A stretch of DNA of 7,330 bases from positions 1 to 7,330 of the forward strand of contig CALGLM010000475.1 of NCBI GenBank assembly GCA_937930275.1. Reading direction: 5' to 3'. Below the pieces are notes generated by a model that saw only the letters and a list, made by a program, of their open reading frames with translations, did not search any database and had not been told where the DNA came from. Position numbers and translations under genes: made by a program. How positions within the stretch are numbered: the stretch's first letter is position 1; the number at the start of each line of letters is the position of its first letter. Source of the stretch: an uncultured Ignavibacteria bacterium. Lineage in GTDB: Bacteria > Bacteroidota > Ignavibacteria > Ignavibacteriales > Melioribacteraceae. This document shows positions 1-6,383 of this stretch, piece after piece.

Positions 1-341
1 GTTTGTGCAAAAATAGAGTTTAATAAAATAATAAAAAAGATAGAGATTATTGCTTTGATTTTCATAACATTTCACCATATTTATAATAAAACAGTTAATT
101 AAACTAATATATTACGCTAATTAGTGAAATAATAAGTGAGGGCAACCCAACCTTGCTTGACCACACTCAAATATTCCTTTGTTTTAAAATAGTCAAATTC
201 TGTTCCCCTGACAAGGGATTTTTTTGTGCATTAATTAATATTTTTTAGGGTAATTATTTTTATTATTCGGCTATTTTTTTTATTATAAGATATTAATTTA
301 AATTATCTTGAAATTTGAAATTTTATATATTCCGGTGACCG
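1..341. other. Intergenic region without a protein gene
   Basis: No reading frame of convincing length or composition is present. The outer parts (1-120 and 226-330) are very AT-rich. The middle, about 119-225, is clearly less so and contains a GGGCAACCC run (140-148), CCTTG at 151-155 and CAAGG at 212-216 that could pair, and a terminator-like hairpin at 204-225. That combination would fit the 3' part of a small structured RNA or the tail of a gene to the left, but I could not match it to 6S RNA, tmRNA, SRP RNA or RNase P RNA by their conserved motifs. The minus strand has a stop-free run of about 36 codons (230 down to about 123) with no good start. The octamer TTTGTGCA occurs at 2-9 and 223-230. 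I saw no clear promoter for the downstream corA gene. Confidence 0.5.
204..225 (+). terminator. Candidate Rho-independent terminator
   Basis: TCCC (204-207) pairs with GGGA (215-218), with one further T-A pair (209/213) possible inside the loop across a C-A mismatch. A run of seven T residues (219-225) follows directly. The stem is short, but it is G+C-rich against a very AT-rich background, and the T tract is correctly placed. It would terminate transcription entering from the left, upstream of corA. No gene ending just before it is visible, so it may belong to a small RNA or to a gene outside the window. Confidence 0.4.
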
Positions 342-1406
342 ATGAAAAAGAAGAAAAAGATTAAAAGGAAAGTCGGCGTCCCTTCGGGTACTTTTACTTA
401 TGTAGGTGAAAACGAGAAATCGTTAACAACGCTCGAATTAGTTGAATATGACAAAGAGAGTTGCGTTTTTAGGCAGATTGATAATTTAATTCACTTGAAC
501 AAAGAATTTACAAACGATATCACTCCTAAACTTAGATGGTTAAGAGTAAACGGATTAGCTGATGCTAATTACATCGCAGAAATCGGAAAATTCTTTAAAA
601 TTCACCCATTAACTATTGAAGACATTTTAAATACCTATCAGCGACCTAAAGCTGAAGAATATGAGAAATATTTATTTTCTGTAGTAAAAAAAATTACATT
701 AAAAAAAACCGATTGTATAGAAACTGAACAAATCGGCATAATTTTAATGCAAGATTTGATAATTACTTTTTATGACGGAAAAGATAAGGTATATAAAGAA
801 ATTGACGATAAAATATTAAGCAATAAAGGAAATGTAAGAGACTCATCAGATTATTTATTTTATGTTATTTTGGATAACATTGTTGACCATTATTTTGTTG
901 TTATGGATAATATAAGTGATACGGTAGAGGAGTTATACGAAGGATTGATTGAAAATACAGTTAAAGACGGTTTAAATGAAATCAAAAATCTACAAAAAGA
1001 TATGCACAAAATTCGTCAGGCATTTTATCCGTTTAGAGAAGTACTGGGACGTTTACAGAAACAAGAATTTGCTTTAATTAACAAAGACCTGGCTATTTAT
1101 TTTAGAGATATTAACGATCATTTCCATCAGATAATTGAAATTTTTGAAACTAATAAAGAATCGTTATTCAGCATGCTTAATGTTCATCTTTCAGGAACAA
1201 GCAACCAGCTTAACGAAGTAATGAAAGTTTTAACCATTATTTCCACCATCTTCATCCCTTTAACTTTTATTGCCGGAGTTTATGGTATGAACTTTAAACA
1301 TATGCCCGAACTGGAGTGGAAATATGCATATTTTGTAATTTGGGGATTAATGATTGCAATAGGCATTTCTTTAGGATATTGGTTTAAAAAGAACAAATGG
1401 TTATAG
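342..1406 (+). CDS. corA: CorA-family magnesium/cobalt transport protein
   Basis: CorA proteins form pentameric inner-membrane channels that let Mg2+ (also Co2+ and Ni2+) into the cell and gate shut when cytoplasmic Mg2+ is high. The 354-residue product has the family layout: a large soluble N-terminal domain (about 1-290) with the typical stretch around HPLTIEDILNTYQRPK (88-103), a long helical stalk (about 175-290), then two C-terminal membrane helices (about 295-313 and 327-347). The signature YGMNF, with the GMN selectivity-filter tripeptide at 315-317, ends the first helix, and the protein finishes with a basic cytoplasmic tail (KKNKWL). The length is normal. The start is the first ATG, followed by a lysine-rich leader; there is no Shine-Dalgarno, only a small CGGTGACCG palindrome touching the start codon. 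The MscS-family gene follows after 9 nt, suggesting an operon. The family is certain; the exact metal preference is not shown by sequence. Confidence 0.95.
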   Translation: MKKKKKIKRKVGVPSGTFTYVGENEKSLTTLELVEYDKESCVFRQIDNLIHLNKEFTNDITPKLRWLRVNGLADANYIAEIGKFFKIHPLTIEDILNTYQRPKAEEYEKYLFSVVKKITLKKTDCIETEQIGIILMQDLIITFYDGKDKVYKEIDDKILSNKGNVRDSSDYLFYVILDNIVDHYFVVMDNISDTVEELYEGLIENTVKDGLNEIKNLQKDMHKIRQAFYPFREVLGRLQKQEFALINKDLAIYFRDINDHFHQIIEIFETNKESLFSMLNVHLSGTSNQLNEVMKVLTIISTIFIPLTFIAGVYGMNFKHMPELEWKYAYFVIWGLMIAIGISLGYWFKKNKWL

Positions 1407-1415
1407 GTTTACGGT

Positions 1416-2459
1416 ATGATAAAAAAAATATTTGAAACAAGTTATTTTGGTAACACTTTATACGACTATATAATTGCCGCAAGTATTTTTATAATTAGCA
1501 TTTTTATTATTGCAATTATAAAATATATGGTAAAAAAATATTTATTTAAATCGGCTGTTCCCGATTTGGAAAAAAGTGAACATAAGTATATAAATTTCAA
1601 GAAGTATTTAGTCCCGCTTTTATATTTAAACTCGTTTTATATTGCTTTTGAAAGTTTAGTTATTCCAAAGCATATTGAAAAAATCGTTCAAACAATATTT
1701 ATTATTTTAACAACCTACTATATTGTAAAATTTATCGGACGAGTTTTAAATTTAATTTTAACCGGTTATATTAATAAATCTGACGAAGAAAGCGGCAAAA
1801 AGAAAATAAAAGCTTTAACATCACTTTTTAACGTTTTAGTATATGTACTCGGCTTTCTTTTTCTCTTAGATAATTTGGGGATTAATGTAACTGCAATAGT
1901 AGCCGGTCTTGGTATAGGCGGCATTGCGGTGGCATTGGCAGCTCAAGCTCTTTTAGGTGATTTGTTTAGCTACTTTGTAATATTTTTTGATAGACCCTTT
2001 GAAATTGGGGACTTTATTACCGTTGATACTAAATCCGGTACAATTGAACAAATAGGCATAAAATCTACAAAAATAAGAAGCCTTAGCGGCGAGCTGATAA
2101 TTGTATCAAATTCTAATTTAACAAATTCTCGAATCCACAACTTTAAAGCATTAAAACGTAGAAGATTTGTTTTTAATTTGGGAGTAACTTACCAAACCGA
2201 ACCCGAAAAACTTAAAATGATTCCTGTAATAATTGCAGATATTATTAAAGATTACGAAGGAATTGAGCTGGATAGATGTACTTTTGCAAGCTTTGGGGAT
2301 TCAGCATTAACTTTTGAAACAGTACTTTTTTACAACTCACCCGATTATAAAGAATTTATGTTTTTAATGGATAAGATTAATTTGCGCATCTTTGAAGAAT
2401 TCAATAAACAAAACATCAATTTTGCTTACCCAACACAAACAATCTTTTTAGATAAATAA
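1416..2459 (+). CDS. MscS-family small-conductance mechanosensitive ion channel
   Basis: MscS-like channels open under membrane tension and release small solutes during hypo-osmotic shock. The 347-residue product has about five predicted membrane helices (roughly 16-38, 66-83, 91-115, 135-152, 158-180), so it carries two more than the three-helix E. coli MscS. The pore-lining helix is the Gly/Ala-rich stretch at 162-181 (core GLGIGGIAVALAAQALLGD), followed by the amphipathic segment and the RPFEIGDFI motif (193-201) that opens the cytoplasmic beta domain. The C-terminus carries the conserved FAYPTQTIFL (336-345). The start ATG lies 9 nt after the corA stop, with an AGG overlapping that stop 8 nt upstream, so translation coupled to corA is plausible. 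The last 20 bp, including the stop, are exactly repeated just downstream. Family assignment is firm; which MscS subgroup is not resolved. Confidence 0.93.
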   Translation: MIKKIFETSYFGNTLYDYIIAASIFIISIFIIAIIKYMVKKYLFKSAVPDLEKSEHKYINFKKYLVPLLYLNSFYIAFESLVIPKHIEKIVQTIFIILTTYYIVKFIGRVLNLILTGYINKSDEESGKKKIKALTSLFNVLVYVLGFLFLLDNLGINVTAIVAGLGIGGIAVALAAQALLGDLFSYFVIFFDRPFEIGDFITVDTKSGTIEQIGIKSTKIRSLSGELIIVSNSNLTNSRIHNFKALKRRRFVFNLGVTYQTEPEKLKMIPVIIADIIKDYEGIELDRCTFASFGDSALTFETVLFYNSPDYKEFMFLMDKINLRIFEEFNKQNINFAYPTQTIFLDK

Positions 2460-2492
2460 CAATCTTTTTAGATAAATAACAACCTTTTAAGA
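2441..2492 (+). repeat. 20-bp tandem direct repeat spanning the MscS-gene stop codon
   Basis: The 20-mer beginning AATCTTTTTAGAT occupies 2441-2460 and is repeated without a mismatch at 2461-2480. A degenerate partial third copy (AACCTTTTAAGA) begins at 2481. The first copy encodes the last residues IFLDK and the TAA stop (2457-2459) of the MscS-family gene; the second lies immediately after the stop. AATCTT at 2461-2466 can also pair with AAGATT at 2489-2494, a weak 6-bp inverted repeat. The pattern fits replication slippage that copied the gene's end, leaving the protein intact. Confidence 0.9.
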
Positions 2493-2521
2493 TTGAAACA
2501 TTTTTATAAATTAATTATATA
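2493..2521 (+). promoter_or_regulatory. Candidate sigma70-type promoter of the serine hydrolase gene
   Basis: TTGAAA (2493-2498, five of six to the TTGACA -35 consensus) and TATATA (2516-2521, four of six to TATAAT) are separated by exactly 17 bp, the preferred spacing. Transcription would start near 2528, about 25 nt before the ATG at 2553. It lies just after the repeat and would give the hydrolase gene its own promoter, separate from corA. Such matches arise easily in AT-rich DNA, and Bacteroidota sigma factors often prefer another consensus, so this is tentative. Confidence 0.3.
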
Positions 2522-2552
2522 ACCTGTATTTTTTATAAACTATTTAATTGAC

Positions 2553-3602
2553 ATGAAAAAACTCTTATCACTTCTATTTATTGCCGCGTCATTATTTGGG
2601 CAAATTAAATTTACCGAAACCGAAATGGATAGCATAATTTCACCTTATGTTAAAGATACCACATTTAGCGGCTGCATCTTAATTGGCACACCTGACGAAA
2701 TTTTATTTAAAAAAGCTTACGGTTATGCAAATTTTGAACTTGAAGTACCTAATAAAACCGAATATATTTTTAATGTTGCTTCAATTTCAAAACAGTTTAC
2801 CGGTGCTTCTGTATTAATCCTTTCTCTTCAAAACAAGCTGAGTATAGACGACACTCTAAAAAAATATTTACCCGATTTTCCAAATGCGGACAAAATAACA
2901 ATTAAAAGTTTACTAACGCATAAAAGCGGAATTCAAACATATAACGATTTTAAAAATTATGACAGCCTTAAATTATTCACAACAGATTTACCGAAAGTTG
3001 TTGAATGGATTAAGAAAAATGCGGTTTTTAACGAACCAAACGATAAGTTTGTTTATTCAAATTCAAATTACGGAATTCTTGCTTACTTGGTCGAAAAAGT
3101 CAGCGGAATGCCTTTTAACGAGTTTTTAGCAAAAAACTTTTTTATTCCTGCAAATATGACAAATACCGGGAATTTTTCACGGATAGATTTAATTAAAGGT
3201 AGAGTTAATCATTACGAAGTTACGCCGGAAGGATTAAAAAACATCCCTTATTTTAATTATTCGTTTAAGTATGGCAGCGGAGCTTTACAAACTTCTGTTG
3301 AAGATTTATATAAATGGTATGTTGCGTTAAACAAAAATAAAATATTTAGCTCCGACTTTATGAATAAATTTTTAACCGGTGACAAAATTGAAGGTGGTTA
3401 CGGTTACGGATTGGGCAAAAATAGAATTGGTTTTAGCCGAATTGCGGAACACGAAGGAGGCGTACCCGGTGTTGCCGCATACGTTGTATATGTTTTAGAA
3501 CCCTCATATTTTATAGCTTTTATTAGCAATATTACAAACACTAATACCAGAGCTGCTCGTAAAGATATTTACAATTATATTTATCAAAAACTCGGACTTT
3601 AA
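2553..3602 (+). CDS. Secreted serine hydrolase, beta-lactamase-related (class C / S12 family)
   Basis: This is a 349-residue member of the serine beta-lactamase / DD-peptidase / esterase superfamily (Beta-lactamase Pfam family). Residues 1-16 form a Sec signal peptide (MKK, then hydrophobic LLSLLFIAASLFG), probably cleaved before Q17, so the enzyme should act in the periplasm or outside the cell. No lipobox cysteine is present. The three active-site motifs are visible: SISK (77-80; nucleophile S77, K80), YSN (168-170) and HEG (300-302) in the place of the KTG box. The LLTHKSGI segment (120-127) is also typical. HxG rather than KTG is common in the esterase/peptidase branch, so the substrate is likelier to be an ester, D-amino-acid peptide or cell-wall fragment than a beta-lactam antibiotic; sequence alone does not settle it. 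The start is fixed by the signal peptide; no Shine-Dalgarno is seen. Confidence 0.9.
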   Translation: MKKLLSLLFIAASLFGQIKFTETEMDSIISPYVKDTTFSGCILIGTPDEILFKKAYGYANFELEVPNKTEYIFNVASISKQFTGASVLILSLQNKLSIDDTLKKYLPDFPNADKITIKSLLTHKSGIQTYNDFKNYDSLKLFTTDLPKVVEWIKKNAVFNEPNDKFVYSNSNYGILAYLVEKVSGMPFNEFLAKNFFIPANMTNTGNFSRIDLIKGRVNHYEVTPEGLKNIPYFNYSFKYGSGALQTSVEDLYKWYVALNKNKIFSSDFMNKFLTGDKIEGGYGYGLGKNRIGFSRIAEHEGGVPGVAAYVVYVLEPSYFIAFISNITNTNTRAARKDIYNYIYQKLGL

Positions 3603-3641
3603 TTGCATAAATAAAAAGATAAGATTTATTTAATTCATGTA

Positions 3642-3679
3642 AACACTATAGCAAAGTTTAACCACTTAACATTAGTGTT
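3642..3679. repeat. Inverted repeat AACACTA / TAGTGTT
   Basis: A perfect 7-bp inverted repeat (3642-3648 and 3673-3679) encloses a 24-nt loop in the gap between the convergent hydrolase and EamA transporter genes. It has no adjacent T tract worth the name, so it is a poor terminator by itself and may be chance in AT-rich DNA. Confidence 0.3.
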
Positions 3680-3704
3680 ATTATCATTAAAAACACTTAA
3701 AAAC

Positions 3705-3733
3705 AACTATAAAATATAGTTTATTAATTTTAT
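3705..3733. terminator. Candidate bidirectional terminator between convergent genes
   Basis: AACTATA (3705-3711) and TATAGTT (3715-3721) form a perfect 7-bp stem with an AAA loop. T-rich sequence follows on both strands: TTATTAATTTT after the stem on plus, and TGTTTTTAA on minus. It sits about 100 nt after the hydrolase stop and just beyond the stop of the minus-strand transporter gene (3730-3732), where a shared terminator is expected. The stem is nearly all A-T, so its strength is doubtful. Confidence 0.4.
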
Positions 3734-4617
3734 GAAATTCTTCTCTTTTCGGTCTGTTGGTAAATAATTCCGGCTATTATTAAAACTAAACCGAAAATAG
3801 AAGTTAGTAAAATTTTCTCTTTCAAAATTAAACTAATAAATAAAAATGAGATAAACGGTGATAAATATGCCAAAGTACTTGTTTTTGCTTTATCTTTACT
3901 ATACTCAAGTCCTTTCATCCATAAAAAGAACGTAATTCCCATTTCAAATAAGCCGACATATAGAGCGCCTAATAAATAAACATAATTTACTTTAAAAGTA
4001 TCAAAAAATAAAATATAAATACCGCTTATTAATGTGCCGAAATAAAAACCGCCGAAAAGTTTTATTGAGTTATCCCGTTTATCCGACATGCTAATTGTCC
4101 AGTATGTAGCCCAAATTAAAGAGCTGCCAATTGCTAATAAAACACCTAATGGATTGGAAAAGCTAAAATTTAGAACACCCCCTTTTGCTGCAATCAGATA
4201 TACGCCTATAAACGCAACAATTAAACCAATAATAGTTCTATTAGAGATTTTATGTCTTAAAAATATTGCTGAAAAAATTGCAATAGCAATTGGCCAAGTA
4301 TAATTTAAAGGTTGAGCCTGCTGTGCAGGTAATAACGAATAAGCCTTAAATAATACTAAATAATATAAAAATGGATTTAATGCACCCAGCAAAACATTTT
4401 TTATTATGTACTTTCCGCCGAATTCTTTTTTAATCCTCCCTTTATTAGTTATCATTGAAATAAAAAATAATGATACCGTACTAAAAAAAGATGAATAAAA
4501 CAAAAGTTGGGAAAACGACATGCCTTGTAACGTAATTTTAAATGCCGTTGCAACAGTTGACCACAATAATACTGCCGAAATAGAAAAAATAATCGATTTA
4601 GTGTTTTCATTAATCAT
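3730..4617 (-). CDS. EamA/DMT-superfamily inner-membrane transporter
   Basis: This drug/metabolite transporter superfamily protein has the classic duplicated EamA architecture: about ten hydrophobic helices in two five-helix halves (roughly residues 9-142 and 154-286 counted from the chosen ATG). Telltale segments are the first-helix AVLLWSTVATAFK, LPAQQAQPLNYTWPI at the end of the first half, and LAYLSPFISFLFISLILKE in the second, which match the conserved end-of-repeat motif. The family exports amino acids or metabolites, and some members flip sugar-lipids; the substrate cannot be read here. I chose the ATG at 4617 (295 residues), 5 nt after the glycosyltransferase stop. An upstream TTG at 4629 would add MLNI and overlap that gene by 7 nt, but it is a rarer start and adds nothing conserved. 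Neither start has a Shine-Dalgarno. It is almost certainly co-transcribed with the glycosyltransferase. Confidence 0.88.
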   Translation of the reverse strand: MINENTKSIIFSISAVLLWSTVATAFKITLQGMSFSQLLFYSSFFSTVSLFFISMITNKGRIKKEFGGKYIIKNVLLGALNPFLYYLVLFKAYSLLPAQQAQPLNYTWPIAIAIFSAIFLRHKISNRTIIGLIVAFIGVYLIAAKGGVLNFSFSNPLGVLLAIGSSLIWATYWTISMSDKRDNSIKLFGGFYFGTLISGIYILFFDTFKVNYVYLLGALYVGLFEMGITFFLWMKGLEYSKDKAKTSTLAYLSPFISFLFISLILKEKILLTSIFGLVLIIAGIIYQQTEKRRIS

Positions 4618-4622
4618 AATAT

Positions 4623-5885
4623 TTAACAAACTTTATTTAAAATATTTTCTAATTCAATTGAAATATTTTTTCTGTTATGACAAATAATATTTCTTTCGTT
4701 ATAGCTTATATTATCGGCAAAATCGAAAAAATCTTCGGCAGCGTCATTAAACGAATAATACTTTCCTAAACCGGCTTTTGTAATAAGTTCTTTAACTTCT
4801 TCATTAGGGTCACCAAAAACAATTATAGGTTTTTTGGCTCTCATATATTCAAATAATTTTCCCGGTACGTGCCTTTGTTCGTGCGTACAAGCAAGTAAAT
4901 AGTCGGCATTAACTATTTCTTTAATAACGTCACTATAATCTAAAAAACCTAAAAATTCGGAATATTTATCCAGCCCCAGTCGTAGTATATTTTCTTTTAT
5001 ATTAGGAGCTAACGATCCAATAAATTTAAGCTTAAATTTAGATCCGTTTTCAATTTTATTTTTTATCGTTTCCCAAAATTTTTGCGGATTCTGATATTCA
5101 TACATATTACCTGCATGCAAAATAGTTTTATACTCGTTGCTACTCTTTTGCTCAATTATTCCTTCAAAATCCTCTTCGTTATAACCCCAGTAAAGCTGAT
5201 ATGATTTTTCCTTCATAAATTTATATTTTTTAATAAAGTAGTTCATCATACTTTTTGTAACAAAAATTGCTGCTTTTCCCCTTTTCATGGTTTTCTTTTC
5301 TAAGTAGTTATCTAACCAAACTACTATTTTATTTCTTGTTTGGTTTTTGTAAGAGGCAATATCAACCCATGGGTCAATTAATATAGGAATTAAAGGAATA
5401 TTAAACTTTTTACTTAAAGTAACACCGATTAAATGAACGCTATGCGGGGGTCCGTTTGTAATAATTACATCATATTTTTCTTGGTTTAATAATTTTTTGC
5501 CGGCTTTAACAGCTTGTTTATACCAGCCTATTCTTGCATCCGGTATAAACAAATTCATCCTTATCCAAAGCGATATTTTATGTTTTAAACCTTTTTTTTC
5601 GGTTGAAATCACTTCTGTAGCAAACATAGGAATTTCTTTATCTTTTCCTAAAAATTTTTTATAATATACAAAAGGATCAAAGTAGCCGGTTTTAATAACT
5701 TTAAGCTCCTTAGGTATGTACTTTGTAAAAGTATCATCCTTTGCGGAAAAAGTATCTTCATTTACGGTTAAGACCGCTAAATTATGCCCCTTTTCGCTTA
5801 AGTATTGTATCATTTTTAAAGGAAAGTGTAGAGACGCTTTTCCGCTGGGGGGCCAATAAAACGATATAAACAATATTTTTTTCAT
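4623..5885 (-). CDS. Glycosyltransferase, GT-B fold, GT4-like
   Basis: This 420-residue cytoplasmic or membrane-associated enzyme probably transfers a sugar from a nucleotide-sugar donor during envelope glycan, lipopolysaccharide or glycolipid synthesis. The N-terminal half begins with the GT4-type strand and loop MKKILFISFYWPPSGKAS (1-18), followed by a helix and the strand NLAVLTV. DVIITNGPPHSVH (139-151) and LIPILIDPWVD (165-175) continue the acceptor-side Rossmann domain. The C-terminal donor domain starts near TILHAGNMYE (254-263) and includes KFIGSL (287-292), FLGFLDYSDV (311-320) and PGKLFEYMRAKKPIIVFG (341-358), where the glutamate of KLFEYM corresponds to the conserved donor-binding acidic residue of the family. 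There are no clear transmembrane helices. Length is typical. The EamA transporter gene follows immediately. Donor and acceptor sugars are unknown, and no other polysaccharide genes lie in the window. Confidence 0.88.
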   Translation of the reverse strand: MKKILFISFYWPPSGKASLHFPLKMIQYLSEKGHNLAVLTVNEDTFSAKDDTFTKYIPKELKVIKTGYFDPFVYYKKFLGKDKEIPMFATEVISTEKKGLKHKISLWIRMNLFIPDARIGWYKQAVKAGKKLLNQEKYDVIITNGPPHSVHLIGVTLSKKFNIPLIPILIDPWVDIASYKNQTRNKIVVWLDNYLEKKTMKRGKAAIFVTKSMMNYFIKKYKFMKEKSYQLYWGYNEEDFEGIIEQKSSNEYKTILHAGNMYEYQNPQKFWETIKNKIENGSKFKLKFIGSLAPNIKENILRLGLDKYSEFLGFLDYSDVIKEIVNADYLLACTHEQRHVPGKLFEYMRAKKPIIVFGDPNEEVKELITKAGLGKYYSFNDAAEDFFDFADNISYNERNIICHNRKNISIELENILNKVC

Positions 5886-5948
5886 ATTTCAAGTTAAAAT
5901 TTAGTGTGTAAATTTAGCCAATTAAAATTTAAATAAAAAATAAAAACA

Positions 5949-5991
5949 TTTGCTTTTTGCAAAACAATCAATTAAGTTTGTGTAAGGCAAA
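5949..5991 (-). promoter_or_regulatory. Candidate Bacteroidota-type promoter with overlapping inverted repeat
   Basis: Read on the minus strand, TTTG (5991-5988) is followed after 20 nt by TTGTTTTG (5967-5960). This resembles the Bacteroidota -33 TTTG and -7 TAnnTTTG pair at its usual spacing (mismatch at the A of the -7 box). It would start transcription about 70 nt before the glycosyltransferase ATG. The -7 element overlaps a perfect 5-bp inverted repeat, TTTGC/GCAAA with a TTTTT loop (5949-5963). On the minus strand that hairpin is followed by a T-rich stretch, so it could instead be an operator or a leader hairpin. Low confidence in this AT-rich background. Confidence 0.28.
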
Positions 5992-6009
5992 AAATTCTAT
6001 TGTAATATA

Positions 6010-6054
6010 TTGATGTATATCACTTACTAATTGATGTTGTGCGCAATATCACAA
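6010..6054. promoter_or_regulatory. Pair of palindromes, FNR/CRP-like operator candidates
   Basis: The first, TTGATGTATATCAC (6010-6023), matches the FNR/CRP-family half-site arrangement TTGAT-N4-ATCAA at nine of ten positions. The second (6031-6052) keeps the same outer arms TTGAT and ATCAC but has 12 nt between them. That spacer itself holds TTG/CAA arms (6037-6039 and 6044-6046) on the same axis, so 8 of 11 symmetric positions pair. The two centres (6016.5 and 6041.5) are 25 bp apart. They sit in the divergent gap between the glycosyltransferase and small membrane protein genes and could regulate either one. The symmetry is directly visible; binding by an FNR/CRP regulator is inference. 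Confidence 0.4.
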
Positions 6055-6110
6055 CCGGTTATGGATATTTTTGTTAATTTGCACAGGAAAAATAGAGGAG
6101 TAAAAAAGAG

Positions 6111-6383
6111 ATGCAGGAAGTGCTACAAAACAACAGTTTGGTGCTTGAAAAGAAAAGGGGGAAATCAAAATTTAATTGCTATATGGTTAAACCCCTATGC
6201 GCCGGAATATTAGGGTTTTCGTTATTTTTGAGCATAATCATTTTAGTAAAATTTTTAAGCTACAGTTTAGGTTACCAAAAAATATTCACGGTTGATATTT
6301 ATGACGTAATTCTTTCGGGCTTAGGATTTGTATTGGCGTTTTTAATTCGTTTTATTGATAATTTTAAAAAATCTATCAGCTAA
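6111..6383 (+). CDS. Small two-helix membrane protein of unknown function
   Basis: I do not recognise this 90-residue protein. It has a polar, basic N-terminus (1-24, including EKKRGKSK), then two hydrophobic segments predicted to span the membrane (about 26-50 and 61-82) joined by a short loop ([12 protein letters not shown]). It ends in a positively charged tail (NFKKSIS), suggesting both termini face the cytoplasm. The ATG at 6111 is preceded by AGAGGAG ending at 6100, one of the few Shine-Dalgarno-like sites in the window, which supports this start. A second in-frame ATG (6183, Met25) would give a 66-residue protein beginning just before helix one and cannot be excluded. The gene lies downstream of a palindrome pair and runs into prfA tail to tail with an 8-bp overlap. 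It is probably real because of the ribosome site and coherent membrane topology, but its function is unknown. Confidence 0.6.
   Translation: MQEVLQNNSLVLEKKRGKSKFNCYMVKPLCAGILGFSLFLSIIILVKFLSYSLGYQKIFTVDIYDVILSGLGFVLAFLIRFIDNFKKSIS

Noticed and set aside
123..230. Minus-strand stop-free run of about 36 codons, possible gene remnant
   Set aside because: No ATG, GTG or TTG start with useful context precedes it, a stop lies immediately upstream, and the translation matches no family I know; the length is compatible with chance.
2553..3602. An antibiotic-resistance beta-lactamase
   Set aside because: The SxxK and YxN motifs are present but HEG replaces KTG, and the wider family is mostly esterases and peptidases; there is no mobile element or resistance context.
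4088..4303. Plus-strand 71-codon open frame
   Set aside because: It lies wholly inside the EamA transporter gene on the opposite strand, whose protein has clear family motifs; the plus-strand product looks like no protein family and has no ribosome site.
4615..4629. TTG start for the EamA transporter, overlapping the glycosyltransferase stop
   Set aside because: The ATG at 4617 is in frame 12 nt downstream, gives a normal family N-terminus and a 5-nt gap; TTG adds only four unconserved residues. Overlapping starts do occur in operons, so it is not excluded.
6031..6213. Plus-strand 60-codon open frame beginning in the palindrome region
   Set aside because: It overlaps the better-supported small membrane gene in another frame, has no Shine-Dalgarno, is not membrane-like, and its composition (Cys, Arg, Trp-rich) looks like an out-of-frame reading.
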